Source: a bacterium D16-36
GTDB taxonomy: Bacteria > Bacillota > Clostridia > Lachnospirales > Lachnospiraceae
Length of the DNA: 64,000 nt
Assembly: GCA_003611745.1 (NCBI GenBank)
Contig: RAYF01000029.1
Span: 16,521-80,520, forward strand
Direction: 5' to 3'
Part shown: piece by piece, positions 18,114 through 26,715 of the stretch
Layout: each line of letters starts with the position of its first letter
How positions within the stretch are numbered: position 1 is the stretch's first letter
Made by a program: the position numbers and the translations under genes
Notes under the pieces: model-generated
Databases searched by the model: none
What the model was told of the DNA's origin: nothing
Seen by the model: the letters and a program-made list of their open reading frames with translations, nothing else

Positions 18114-18217
18114 GGGCACCGACTTCGCTGGTGCCCTAGCAAGAATTTTCGCAGAAAATTCTTGCTGTAGGAACGCTTGGCGTTCCTTAGCCACTACACA
18201 GTGAGAATGTTCCTAGA
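18114..18217 (-). repeat. Palindromic repeat element (minus orientation) between fliP and fliQ
   Basis: Three perfect or near-perfect hairpins stand side by side: GGGCACC (18114-18120) with GGTGCCC (18130-18136); a 12-bp stem GCAAGAATTTTC (18139-18150) with GAAAATTCTTGC (18154-18165); and GGAACGC (18170-18176) with GCGTTCC (18180-18186). Then follows the conserved end reading TAGGAA...TTCTC...GTGTAGTGG on the minus strand. Read on the minus strand, it matches the plus-strand element at 35592-35699 in the same module order. Its T run lies on the minus strand, so it should not stop fliP-fliQ transcription. Confidence 0.85.
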
Positions 18218-18250
18218 GTAAAAAAGGTTACAGACTTTGCTGGTGCGCCG
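18218..18250 (-). repeat. Extra degenerate terminal module next to the 18114 repeat
   Basis: On the minus strand this reads GCGCACCAGCAAAGTCTG followed by TAACCTTTTTT. It resembles the terminator module GGGCACAAGCGAAGTCTG-TGCCC-TTTTTT of the family but with a broken stem. It suggests a second, decayed element in tandem, abutting the SD region of fliQ. Confidence 0.45.
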
Positions 18251-18275
18251 GATTTTTTGGAAATGGGGATTTGAT

Positions 18276-18545
18276 ATGAATGTAGGTTATGTATTGGATT
18301 TATCGGTGGAAGTTGTGTGGACGATTGTTAAAGTTTCAGCTCCGCTTTTGCTGATTTCGCTTGTGATAGGCCTGATTGTCAGTGTCATCCAGACAATTAC
18401 ATCAATTCAGGAGCAGACGCTGACTTTTGTACCGAAATTTCTGGCGATTATGCTGGTGCTGGTTCTGTGCGGAGGATGGATACTGAATGAGGTATCAGAT
18501 CTTTTTGTGGATCTGATGGAGCAGATTCCAACTTTAATTAAATAG
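18276..18545 (+). CDS. fliQ: Flagellar export gate protein FliQ
   Basis: FliQ is a two-helix export gate subunit. The product is 89 residues, the typical length, with helices at about 15-40 and 50-72 and the conserved VIQTITSIQEQTLTFVPKF segment. The start at 18276 is preferred because it gives the family N-terminus MNVGYVLDLSVE. An upstream in-frame codon would read through the repeat element. The SD is GGGGAT. It is 13 bp from fliR. Confidence 0.95.
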   Translation: MNVGYVLDLSVEVVWTIVKVSAPLLLISLVIGLIVSVIQTITSIQEQTLTFVPKFLAIMLVLVLCGGWILNEVSDLFVDLMEQIPTLIK

Positions 18546-18558
18546 AGGAGTGAGTTAG

Positions 18559-19329
18559 TTGAGTTTTACAGTAGAGTACCTTGAATATGCTTTATTAGTG
18601 ATAGTGCGTATTTCCGCTATTATATTTGTTGCTCCTGTTTTTAACAACCGTAATATTCCGGTCAAGGTCAAAGTGGGAATTTCTGTCTTTCTGGGCTTGA
18701 TTATTATGAATTTAGTAGATTATACCGCTGTATCTTATGAGGGAGTCTTAGGATACAGCATTCTTGTTGTAAAGGAAGCAATTACAGGGATACTGATTGG
18801 GATGGGCTCAGGATTTTGCCTGTATATCCTGTCTTTTTCCGGCCATATGATTGATATGGAGATTGGTTTTGCGATGGCGATGGAGATGGATCCTACGACG
18901 CAGGTGCAGACAACGATTACTTCTACCTTTTTTTCAGCGATTTTTCTGCTGATGTTCCTTGCATCTGATATGCATTATTTTGTGATCGATGCGCTTGTGG
19001 ATTCGTATGATTTGATCCCCATCGGCGGTGCGGTGCTGCAGCCCTCGCTGTACCAGATTTTTTTGAAATTTATCACGGATTATTTTATTATCGGTTTCCG
19101 CATCATCCTGCCGGTATTTGCCTGTATCTTGATAGTCAATGTTGTTCTCGGCATTCTGGCAAAGGTAGCGCCGCAGATGAACATGTTTGTAATTGGTATG
19201 CAGATAAAGGTGTTTGCAGGCCTTGCACTTTTAACTATCGTTATGTCCCTGTTTCCGGGCGTGGTGGATTTTCTTTTTGAGGAAATGCAGCTCTTTACAA
19301 AGTACCTGACGGAATCTATGATTTCGTAG
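18559..19329 (+). CDS. fliR: Flagellar export gate protein FliR
   Basis: FliR caps the FliPQR export gate. The 256-residue product is almost wholly hydrophobic with about six membrane helices and family segments such as RISAIIFVAPVFNNRNIPVK and FAMAMEMDPTTQVQ. The start is TTG at 18559, eight bases after GAGGAG. It is followed by a 123-bp AT-rich gap before flhB. Confidence 0.95.
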   Translation: MSFTVEYLEYALLVIVRISAIIFVAPVFNNRNIPVKVKVGISVFLGLIIMNLVDYTAVSYEGVLGYSILVVKEAITGILIGMGSGFCLYILSFSGHMIDMEIGFAMAMEMDPTTQVQTTITSTFFSAIFLLMFLASDMHYFVIDALVDSYDLIPIGGAVLQPSLYQIFLKFITDYFIIGFRIILPVFACILIVNVVLGILAKVAPQMNMFVIGMQIKVFAGLALLTIVMSLFPGVVDFLFEEMQLFTKYLTESMIS

Positions 19330-19384
19330 GCATTGATAGTAACAGTAGAGCTAAAACATTCCATTTAAAAATTTATGTATTTGT

Positions 19385-19413
19385 TTGCTATTTTGTGATA
19401 AATAAGGTATTAT
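19385..19413 (+). promoter_or_regulatory. Possible internal promoter before flhB
   Basis: TTGCTA at 19385-19390 and TATTAT at 19408-19413 with a 17-bp spacer lie in the AT-rich fliR-flhB gap, about 40 bp before the flhB start. This could give separate expression of the flhB-flhA-flhF-flhG block. Suggestive only. Confidence 0.3.
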
Positions 19414-19452
19414 ATATCTATATGCGATAATAGAAGGGGAAAGACTGCCATT

Positions 19453-20559
19453 ATGCCATATTTAAGATATGATTTACAGTTATTTGCCAAAGAAGGCTCT
19501 GGCGGTGAGAAAACGGAGGAGCCTACTGCTAAGAAGTTAAAGGATGCCAGAAATAAAGGGCAGGTTGCAAAGAGCCAGGATTTGACGGGCGCTGTATCCC
19601 TCCTGCTGTTTTTTGCTATTTTGAAGATTTATGTCGGCAGCCTTGGAAATAGCTTTATGGAAACTATACATGAGAATTACAGGCATATTCCGGATTATAC
19701 GAATGATGAATTTACGGTACCTCTTGTCTGTTCGATGCTGGGCGGCCAGATTGGGCAGATATTGCTGTTGGTGGCCCCGTTTTTTATTGTCTCGGTTCTT
19801 ACCAGTATTATCGTAACGTTGAGGCAGGTAAAGTTTAAGATTTCAACAGAACCGCTGCGGCCAAAGTTCAGCAAGTTCAACCCGGTCAGCGGAATGAAAA
19901 AACTTTTTTCGAAGGAGAAGCTGATACAGCTTGGGCTGTCTATAGCCAAGCTGACAGTAATGATATATATTGTCTATTCTTTTTTAAAGGATAAATGGAC
20001 GCTGGTGTTTGATATGTATGAATATACGTTGACGAATGCCATTGCCCTGATTGGCGATATTATTGTTAATGTCGGCCTCCGTATTAGTGTCTGTTTTGTG
20101 ATTATCGGTATTGTAGACTGGATGTACCAGAAATGGAAATTCCATCAGGATATGAAGATGACAAAGCAGGAGGTAAAGGATGAATACAAGCAGTCAGAAG
20201 GTGACCCGAAGGTAAAGAGCCAGCAGAGGCAGAGGATGATGCAGGCGTCAAGAAGGCGTATGATGCAGGAGCTGCCGCAGGCGGATGTAGTTATTACCAA
20301 CCCGACGCATCTTGCTGTTGCGATTAAGTATGATAAAGAAAAGTATGACGCACCGATTGTACTGGCAAAGGGTGCAGATTATCTGGCACAGAAAATAAAG
20401 GATGCTGCCAGAGAGCATGATATTGAGATTGTGGAAAACAAGCCATTGGCGCGTATGCTGTATCACAATGTGGAGATAGGACAGCAGATTCCGCCGGAAT
20501 TATACCAGATGGTGGCGGAGGTTCTTGCATATGTCTATGGCTTAAAAGGAAAATTATAA
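19453..20559 (+). CDS. flhB: Flagellar export switch protein FlhB
   Basis: FlhB is the export gate protein that switches substrate specificity after self-cleavage. The 368-residue product has four membrane helices between about 35 and 215 and a cytoplasmic domain with the autocleavage motif NPTH (in VVITNPTHLAVAIKYD, about residues 277-292). Upstream of the conserved GEKTEEPTAKKLKDARNKGQ it has a 15-residue lead MPYLRYDLQLFAKEG. That lead contains DLQLFA, identical to the Prp protease site in L27 at 43462. The SD GAAGGGGAAAG precedes the ATG. Confidence 0.96.
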   Translation: MPYLRYDLQLFAKEGSGGEKTEEPTAKKLKDARNKGQVAKSQDLTGAVSLLLFFAILKIYVGSLGNSFMETIHENYRHIPDYTNDEFTVPLVCSMLGGQIGQILLLVAPFFIVSVLTSIIVTLRQVKFKISTEPLRPKFSKFNPVSGMKKLFSKEKLIQLGLSIAKLTVMIYIVYSFLKDKWTLVFDMYEYTLTNAIALIGDIIVNVGLRISVCFVIIGIVDWMYQKWKFHQDMKMTKQEVKDEYKQSEGDPKVKSQQRQRMMQASRRRMMQELPQADVVITNPTHLAVAIKYDKEKYDAPIVLAKGADYLAQKIKDAAREHDIEIVENKPLARMLYHNVEIGQQIPPELYQMVAEVLAYVYGLKGKL

Positions 20560-20607
20560 ATTTAGCGGCGTGAAGTGGGAGCAAAACGTAGGCGATTGGA
20601 GGAAACG

Positions 20608-22638
20608 ATGAAAAGATCTGATTTATTTCTGGGATTATACATATTAGCACCGATTATCTTTTTGATTATCCCGGTGCCGACGGTACTTTTGGATATCATG
20701 ATGATTTTAAATATCAGCTTGGCGCTTATTATTCTGTTTACGGCACTTTTTTCAACAGAAGCGCTCAGCATGTCGGCATTTCCGACGATTCTGCTGATTA
20801 CGACATTATTCCGGATGGCATTGAATGTCAGTTCGACGAGAAATATCCTTCTGTCCGGCTATGCTGGTGAGGTCGTTGCAACGTTCGGTAATTTCGTTGG
20901 CGGAGGTAATCTGGTTGTAGGTATTGTTGTATTCCTGATTTTGATATTAATTCAGTTTATCGTAATCAATAAAGGTTCCGAGCGTGTATCTGAGGTAACT
21001 GCCCGATTTACTCTGGATGCTATGCCTGGTAAGCAGATGGCGATTGATGCAGATTTGAATACGGGCGCGATTACCGATGCGCAGGCAAAGGAGCGGCGCG
21101 AGAAGATTCAGGATGAATCTACGTTCTTTGGAGCCATGGATGGTGCTACAAAATATGTAAAGGGGGATGCTACAGCCGGACTTGTCATTACGATGATTAA
21201 CTTTATTGGCGGTTTAATCCTCGGACTTGTGTTTGACGGGCTTGAGATTATGGATGCGATACAGAAGTATTCCATCCTGACGATCGGTGATGGCCTGGTA
21301 AGCCAGATACCTTCCCTTTTGATTTCGCTGTCAACCGGTATTCTTGTTACAAAGGTATCGAAAGAATCCGATTTGGGCAATGTATTGTTAAAACAGCTCT
21401 TTTCGATTCCGAAGGTTATGTATATTGTAGGAGGGACGCTGGCGCTTCTGGCATTTACGCCGCTGCCGACCATGATCTGCCTGGTATATGCCGTGCTGTT
21501 TATTGCTGTAGGGCGTGCTATGGAAGTAAAGATGGAGGATATCCAGATTGAGTCGGAGGTGGACGAGGAAGAAGAATCTGCGGAGGAGATCAGGCGTCCG
21601 GAAAATGTGGTTTCTCTGCTTCAGGTTGACCCGATTGAGCTTGAGTTTGGATATGGTATTATCCCGCTTGCTGATGTGAATCAGGGCGGCGACCTGTTAG
21701 ACCGTGTGGTTATGATACGAAGGCAGGTGGCGTTGGAGCTTGGCTGTGTTGTGCCGATGATACGACTCAGGGATAATATTCAGTTAAACCCGAACCAGTA
21801 TGTCATTAAGATTAAAGGTGTCCCAGTCAGTGAGGGCGAGATTTTGTTTGACCACTATATGGCGATGAATCCGGGATATGTGGAGGAGGAGATTACCGGT
21901 ATCCCGACGTTTGAGCCGTCATTCCACCTCCCTGCCATCTGGATTACAGAGGCACAGAGGGAGCGTGCGGAGTCTATGGGATATACGGTAGTAGACCCGC
22001 CTTCTATTATTGCGACACATCTTACTGAGATTGTCAGACAGCATCTGGATGAACTTCTGACCCGTCAGGATGTCCAGAATCTGATTAATAATATTCAGGA
22101 AGCTAATACAACTTTGATAGCTGATCTGGTGCCGAAGCTGCTTGGGGTAGGCGAGATCCAGAAAGTCCTGCAGAATCTTCTGCGCGAGGGGATTTCCATC
22201 CGCGACCTTGTCACGATTTTTGAAACGCTTGCGGATAATGCAACTACAACGCGTGACACAGATGTCCTGACAGAATATGTGCGCCAGAGCCTTAAACGGG
22301 CAATCTCCAATAAATATTTCCCTGCCAATGAGATGACCAGCGTCGTTACGCTTGATCCAAAGATTGAACAGGATATTATGGGTTCGATCAAGCAGACAGA
22401 GCAGGGGGCATACATAAATCTGGATCCGGAAAAGACACAGGATATTCTGAATTCCGTCAAGGAAGAGATGGAAAAGATGGAGGAGCTTGGAAAGAACCCG
22501 ATTATTGTTACATCGCCAATTGTGCGTATGTATTTTAAGAAATTAACATCAGAGCAGTTTAATGATTTGATTGTAGTATCCTACAATGAGATTGATACTG
22601 ATGTTGAACTACAATCTATAGGGATGGTGACAGTATAA
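20608..22638 (+). CDS. flhA: Flagellar export gate protein FlhA
   Basis: FlhA forms the nonameric ring of the export gate; its cytoplasmic domain docks chaperone-substrate complexes. The 676-residue product has eight or so membrane helices in the first 310 residues, the family loop RFTLDAMPGKQMAIDADLNT at about 145, a Glu-rich linker at about 320-335 and a large cytoplasmic domain. The start at 20608 follows GGAGG by 5 bases and gives the normal MKRSDL N-terminus; GTG at 20575 adds 11 charged residues and is less likely. One base separates its stop from the flhF start. Confidence 0.97.
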   Translation: MKRSDLFLGLYILAPIIFLIIPVPTVLLDIMMILNISLALIILFTALFSTEALSMSAFPTILLITTLFRMALNVSSTRNILLSGYAGEVVATFGNFVGGGNLVVGIVVFLILILIQFIVINKGSERVSEVTARFTLDAMPGKQMAIDADLNTGAITDAQAKERREKIQDESTFFGAMDGATKYVKGDATAGLVITMINFIGGLILGLVFDGLEIMDAIQKYSILTIGDGLVSQIPSLLISLSTGILVTKVSKESDLGNVLLKQLFSIPKVMYIVGGTLALLAFTPLPTMICLVYAVLFIAVGRAMEVKMEDIQIESEVDEEEESAEEIRRPENVVSLLQVDPIELEFGYGIIPLADVNQGGDLLDRVVMIRRQVALELGCVVPMIRLRDNIQLNPNQYVIKIKGVPVSEGEILFDHYMAMNPGYVEEEITGIPTFEPSFHLPAIWITEAQRERAESMGYTVVDPPSIIATHLTEIVRQHLDELLTRQDVQNLINNIQEANTTLIADLVPKLLGVGEIQKVLQNLLREGISIRDLVTIFETLADNATTTRDTDVLTEYVRQSLKRAISNKYFPANEMTSVVTLDPKIEQDIMGSIKQTEQGAYINLDPEKTQDILNSVKEEMEKMEELGKNPIIVTSPIVRMYFKKLTSEQFNDLIVVSYNEIDTDVELQSIGMVTV

Positions 22639-22639
22639 A

Positions 22640-23908
22640 ATGGTTATTAGAAAATACATTGCAATGTCAGAGGAGGAGGCAGCAAAGCTTGCCAGAGAAG
22701 AACTTGGTGAAGATGTTGTCATAATGAATGTAAAAAAGAATGAGCCGAAGGGGCTTGCAAAGCTGTTCCGCAAGCCCTCTGTTGAGATTACCGCAGCGGT
22801 GGACGAAGTAAGGAGCGGGGAGGCCGCGGAAGATGTCCCTGATTTTAGCAGGCTGCAGGAAGCTATCCGGGAGACAAATGCCGTTTTGGAGGCCGAGGCG
22901 AAGAAGGAGGCGGACGGGCAGGAACCTGCACGCCAGCAAACAGAACCTAGCGGCAGCAATATTCTGGAGGAGGAAACTTCCCAGAAAAACGACAGGGAAG
23001 AAAAAAGTGAGAATAAAGATATTGAGGAGCGCCTCAGCAACCTTCAGGAACTGTTAGAGAGGCAGATGCAGGCTGAGAAGGATGCCAGGGAGGCAAAGGA
23101 CGAAAAGGAAAATACGAATCAGGCATATTTTGATTTGATCAAAAAGAAACTTCTAGACAATGAGGTAGAGGAGACATATGCAAACCAGATTCTTGAGGAT
23201 ATTTCGGAGAACCTGAATAAAAATGCAAATTTGGACAGCATTCTGGCAGGTGTCTACCAGAAAATCGTACTCAAAATCGGGCAGCCGCACCTGATTGACA
23301 TCAAGGCGAAAAAGACAAAATTTGTCTTTTTTATCGGGCCAACCGGAGTGGGGAAGACTACAACTATTGCCAAGATTGCCTCTACGCTGAAGCTGACGAA
23401 GAAGACAAAGGTTGCACTGATCACATCGGATACTTACCGGATTGCTGCGGTGGAGCAGTTAAAGACGTATGCCAATATTTTAGGGATTCCGCTTCAGGTA
23501 GTTTATACACCGGAGGATATGGGCCATGCAATGGAGGAGTTGCGTGAATTTGATCTGGTGTTTGTGGATACGGCAGGGCGCTCCCATAATAATACAGAGC
23601 AGAAGGAAGATGTCCAGAAATTGTTGGAGACAGTGGACGAGGCAAACAGGGAAGTCTTTTTGGTATTAAGCGCTACTACGAAATATAAAGACTTGGTTAA
23701 GATTTCCATGACATATGCTGAGATTACGAAGTATAATCTGATATTTACCAAGTTAGACGAGACAGATACGATTGGAAATCTATTTAACATCCATATGCTG
23801 ACGGGGGCACCGCTTTCCTATACGACATGGGGGCAGAATGTTCCAGATGATATTGGAAAAATTGACGCCCAGAGCATTGCGAAGCAATTGCTTGGAGGAA
23901 ATAATTAA
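22640..23908 (+). CDS. flhF: Flagellar SRP-type GTPase FlhF
   Basis: FlhF is an SRP-family GTPase that sets the position and number of flagella. The 422-residue product has an N-terminal basic domain (MVIRKYIAMSEEEAAKLARE), a variable Glu/Lys-rich middle (about 60-165), an N-domain helix bundle, and the G domain with GPTGVGKT at 233-240, DTAGRSHNN and FTKLDET. The order flhA-flhF-flhG and the overlap with flhG (TAATG) are typical. Confidence 0.96.
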   Translation: MVIRKYIAMSEEEAAKLAREELGEDVVIMNVKKNEPKGLAKLFRKPSVEITAAVDEVRSGEAAEDVPDFSRLQEAIRETNAVLEAEAKKEADGQEPARQQTEPSGSNILEEETSQKNDREEKSENKDIEERLSNLQELLERQMQAEKDAREAKDEKENTNQAYFDLIKKKLLDNEVEETYANQILEDISENLNKNANLDSILAGVYQKIVLKIGQPHLIDIKAKKTKFVFFIGPTGVGKTTTIAKIASTLKLTKKTKVALITSDTYRIAAVEQLKTYANILGIPLQVVYTPEDMGHAMEELREFDLVFVDTAGRSHNNTEQKEDVQKLLETVDEANREVFLVLSATTKYKDLVKISMTYAEITKYNLIFTKLDETDTIGNLFNIHMLTGAPLSYTTWGQNVPDDIGKIDAQSIAKQLLGGNN

Positions 23909-24786
23909 TGGATCAGGCAGAGCAGTTAAGAAATATAATCAAAAGGCAGAACAGGGTGAAACATCTTGCGAGGGTGATTACTGTCACAAGCGGCAAAGGA
24001 GGAGTGGGAAAGTCGAATGTTTCAGTGAATCTTGCCATCCAGCTTAGCAGGATGGGGGAGCGGGTTGTGGTCTTTGATGCTGATTTTGGGCTTGCAAATA
24101 TAGAGATTATGCTTGGGGTGCGCCCAAAGTATAATCTTGCGGATATGATGTACCGCGGGAAGGCATTGCAGGATGTGATTTCGCCGGGGCCGGATAATAT
24201 CGGCTTTATTTCCGGCGGTTCGGGGCTAAAAGAGCTGACAAACCTTGACAGGGACCAGATTCAAAACCTTGTGCGGATGATGTATGAATTAGACGGTATT
24301 GCTGACATTGTGATTATTGATACGGGGGCAGGCATTTCAAATACGGTTATGGATTTAGTGCTGGCGAGCGAGGAGGTTCTTTTGGTTGCAACGCCGGAGC
24401 CGACATCTATTACAGATGCATATGCTTTATTGAAGACGCTGTGCCGCCATAAGGAGTTTTATGCAAACCATGCAAAGATATGGATGATTGCAAACCGTAC
24501 CCACGGGTACAAGGAAGGGAATGAACTTTTTGAGAAACTTGATGCAGTTGCTGCAAAATTCCTGAAGCTGGATATGGGGTATCTGGGATATATTCCGTAT
24601 GATGAAAAGCTTCCCAAGGCGGTGATGCGCCAGCAGCCGGTGACGGTGGTCTATCCGAATGCAGTGTCTTCCAAGGCGATTTATGAGCTGGCGCTGTACT
24701 TGAATAATGGGGAGGGCAGGCAGGCACGGGTTTCCGGCAAGGGCCTTTCCGGCCTGATTACCAGAATGTTCCGGGGCGGCTATTGA
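23908..24786 (+). CDS. flhG: MinD-like ATPase FlhG (YlxH)
   Basis: FlhG is the ParA/MinD-type ATPase partner of FlhF and limits flagellar number. The 292-residue protein begins with the FlhF-activating motif DQAEQLR at residues 2-8, followed by the deviant Walker A SGKGGVGKSN at 28-37, switch I/II regions (DADFGLANIE, DTGAGIS) and a basic amphipathic C-terminal helix (GLSGLITRMFRGGY) suited to membrane binding. It overlaps flhF by one base. Confidence 0.95.
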   Translation: MDQAEQLRNIIKRQNRVKHLARVITVTSGKGGVGKSNVSVNLAIQLSRMGERVVVFDADFGLANIEIMLGVRPKYNLADMMYRGKALQDVISPGPDNIGFISGGSGLKELTNLDRDQIQNLVRMMYELDGIADIVIIDTGAGISNTVMDLVLASEEVLLVATPEPTSITDAYALLKTLCRHKEFYANHAKIWMIANRTHGYKEGNELFEKLDAVAAKFLKLDMGYLGYIPYDEKLPKAVMRQQPVTVVYPNAVSSKAIYELALYLNNGEGRQARVSGKGLSGLITRMFRGGY

Positions 24787-24849
24787 TATTTGGCTGGTAT
24801 GTGCCCTGACAGGGCATGAGTATTAGTGTGTACACAGAAATGAGGAGTT

Positions 24850-25596
24850 ATGCTAAGTGAACATATTAAAGAAGATGCAGTGGTGAAACTTTATCTTTCC
24901 AGCAGGGAGCCGGATCACTCCGTCAGTGGGGAACCTCCCCTGCTTGGCAAGGGGAGGTTCCAAAAGATTGTATCAGAATCAGAGGTGGAGATTCTGTTGG
25001 AAGAGGATGCGGACAGAGAGTTCCAGAAAAATATCTGCTATGAGATGTATATTTTTTCGCTGCAGGAGGTATTTTTATGCAGTTGTTATTATAAATTATC
25101 TTATCTGGAAAATGAGAGCCGCATTCTGCAGATGGAGGTTGTGTCGCCCCTTGAACGCGTGCAGAGGAGGATGCACCAGCGGGTATCCTGCCATTCTAAA
25201 ATTCGGTACGAGGTTATACCGCCGGAAAATGTAAGGAAAGCCTTAGAAGGAGGGGAAGGCTCTGACGGGTATGGACCGGATTTGGCTTCTGCCCGTGACA
25301 CTCTGGTGGATATCAGCGGCGGGGGGATACGTTTCACTTCCAGAAAAAAAATAGCGGAAGATGATTATTTGTCTGTCCGGTTTGAGATTATGGAGAAGAA
25401 GCAGGTTTTTGAGATAAAAGCTGTGGGGCAGGTGGTTTATTCCGGAAAGCTTCGGAATGAAGAGAATTGTTATGATATAAGAATGAAATTTATCGGTATA
25501 ACTGAGGAAATGAAAAAGAAGATTATCTGCTTTGTTTTTCAGTTAGAACGTGATAGTATAAATGTTAGATGGCAACAGGGAGGTGGATTTGCATGA
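24850..25596 (+). CDS. PilZ/YcgR-type flagellar brake protein
   Basis: A 248-residue protein with a YcgR-like N-terminal domain (about 1-100) and a PilZ domain (about 104-235). The c-di-GMP-binding motifs are intact: RRMHQR at 106-111 for the RxxxR motif and DISGGG at 154-159 for the (D/N)xSxxG motif. Such proteins slow or stop the motor when c-di-GMP is high. It lies between flhG and cheB and overlaps cheB by 4 bp (ATGA), so it is expressed with the chemotaxis genes. Binding is inferred from motifs. Confidence 0.88.
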   Translation: MLSEHIKEDAVVKLYLSSREPDHSVSGEPPLLGKGRFQKIVSESEVEILLEEDADREFQKNICYEMYIFSLQEVFLCSCYYKLSYLENESRILQMEVVSPLERVQRRMHQRVSCHSKIRYEVIPPENVRKALEGGEGSDGYGPDLASARDTLVDISGGGIRFTSRKKIAEDDYLSVRFEIMEKKQVFEIKAVGQVVYSGKLRNEENCYDIRMKFIGITEEMKKKIICFVFQLERDSINVRWQQGGGFA

Positions 25597-26714
25597 AAAA
25601 AATATTGGTTGTTGATGATTCTGCACTTATGAGAAGGGTAGTCTTTGATATAATAAATGCGGATAAAGACCTTCGTGCAGAACGTTATGCGGTAAACGGA
25701 CTGGATGCACTGGAAATCCTTAAGTCCGATGAAAAATTCGATGCAATTGTTTTAGATATCAATATGCCGAAGATGAACGGTATCCAACTGCTGCGTGAGA
25801 TGAAAAAGCTGGGAATGGATGAAAAAGTCCTGATTGTCAGCACTCTCGCGAAGGAGGGTGCCAAGGAGACGATTCAGGCATTGGAGCTTGGTGCATTTGA
25901 TTTTGTCACAAAACCGGATAGCCTTGCGGAAGCAAAGGGGCCATCTTTCAGCAAACATTTAGTTGCGATGTTGCGTGTAGCTTCCGGTCTTCTGCCAGCC
26001 AGTGAGAACAGGGAGGAAAAGCAGGCAGGCAGCGGTTCAGGGAAAACCCTGGCAAGGGAGAATTCATCTTTTCCGAAAAAGGTCCTTAAGGGAGATGTTT
26101 CGAAGCATTCCAAGGCGCCGCTTGGAGGGAGTGCCAGAAAGCTTGTAGCTCTTGCGTGTTCAACTGGGGGGCCAAAGGCGTTGCAGTATGTAGTGCCGTT
26201 TTTGCCAGCGAATCTTGACGCTGCTGTTTTGATTGTCCAGCATATGCCGGAAGGGTTTACGGCTTCCTTAAGTTCACGTTTAGATGAACTTAGCCGGATT
26301 AAAGTGCGGGAGGCAGCGCACGGAGAGCGTCTGGAAAAGGGGACAGTGTATATTGCAAAGGGCGGTTCCCAAATGCGTTTAATAGAGAAAGGGAAAAAGG
26401 AGCATAGTCTTTCCGTTACTGTCGAGGCAGCCAGAAATGGGTTAAAGCCATGTGCAGATATCATGTATGAGTCATTGATGAAGTCATCTTTTGATGAGAT
26501 AACCTGCGTTGTGATGACCGGAATGGGTGCTGACGGCACAAAGGGAATACTTCAATTAGAACAAACAAATAAAATTTATGTTATTGCTCAGGATGAGGCG
26601 AGCAGCACGGTCTACGGCATGCCGAAAGCGATTGCGGATGCAGGCGCTGTAGATGAAGTGGTGCCTCTTAAGCAGATTGCTGATGCAATAGCGAAGCATG
26701 TGGGGGTGCGCTAA
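25593..26714 (+). CDS. cheB: Chemotaxis methylesterase/deamidase CheB
   Basis: CheB removes methyl groups from chemoreceptors and is activated by CheA. The 373-residue product has an N-terminal receiver domain with D8/D9 and phosphoacceptor Asp55 (FDAIVLDINMP), a Lys/Ser-rich linker (about 130-180), and the esterase domain with catalytic Ser in ACSTGGPKAL, His in QHMPEGF and Asp in MTGMGADGTKG. The start at 25593 follows GGGAGGTG by 7 bases. No cheR lies nearby in the window. Confidence 0.97.
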   Translation: MKKILVVDDSALMRRVVFDIINADKDLRAERYAVNGLDALEILKSDEKFDAIVLDINMPKMNGIQLLREMKKLGMDEKVLIVSTLAKEGAKETIQALELGAFDFVTKPDSLAEAKGPSFSKHLVAMLRVASGLLPASENREEKQAGSGSGKTLARENSSFPKKVLKGDVSKHSKAPLGGSARKLVALACSTGGPKALQYVVPFLPANLDAAVLIVQHMPEGFTASLSSRLDELSRIKVREAAHGERLEKGTVYIAKGGSQMRLIEKGKKEHSLSVTVEAARNGLKPCADIMYESLMKSSFDEITCVVMTGMGADGTKGILQLEQTNKIYVIAQDEASSTVYGMPKAIADAGAVDEVVPLKQIADAIAKHVGVR

Positions 26715-26715
26715 A

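Noticed and set aside
24802..24816. TGCCCTGACAGGGCA palindrome after flhG
   Set aside because: A 7-bp palindrome with a single central base and no T run; it cannot form a normal hairpin loop without losing pairs, and its role is not supported.
25874..26539. Long minus-strand frame opposite cheB
   Set aside because: A mirror of cheB codon use; the composition is odd (Ser/Pro/Phe-rich), no SD is present and the plus-strand gene is certain. Similar mirrors occur opposite fliF, fliG, fliK, fliM, cheA, alaS and others.
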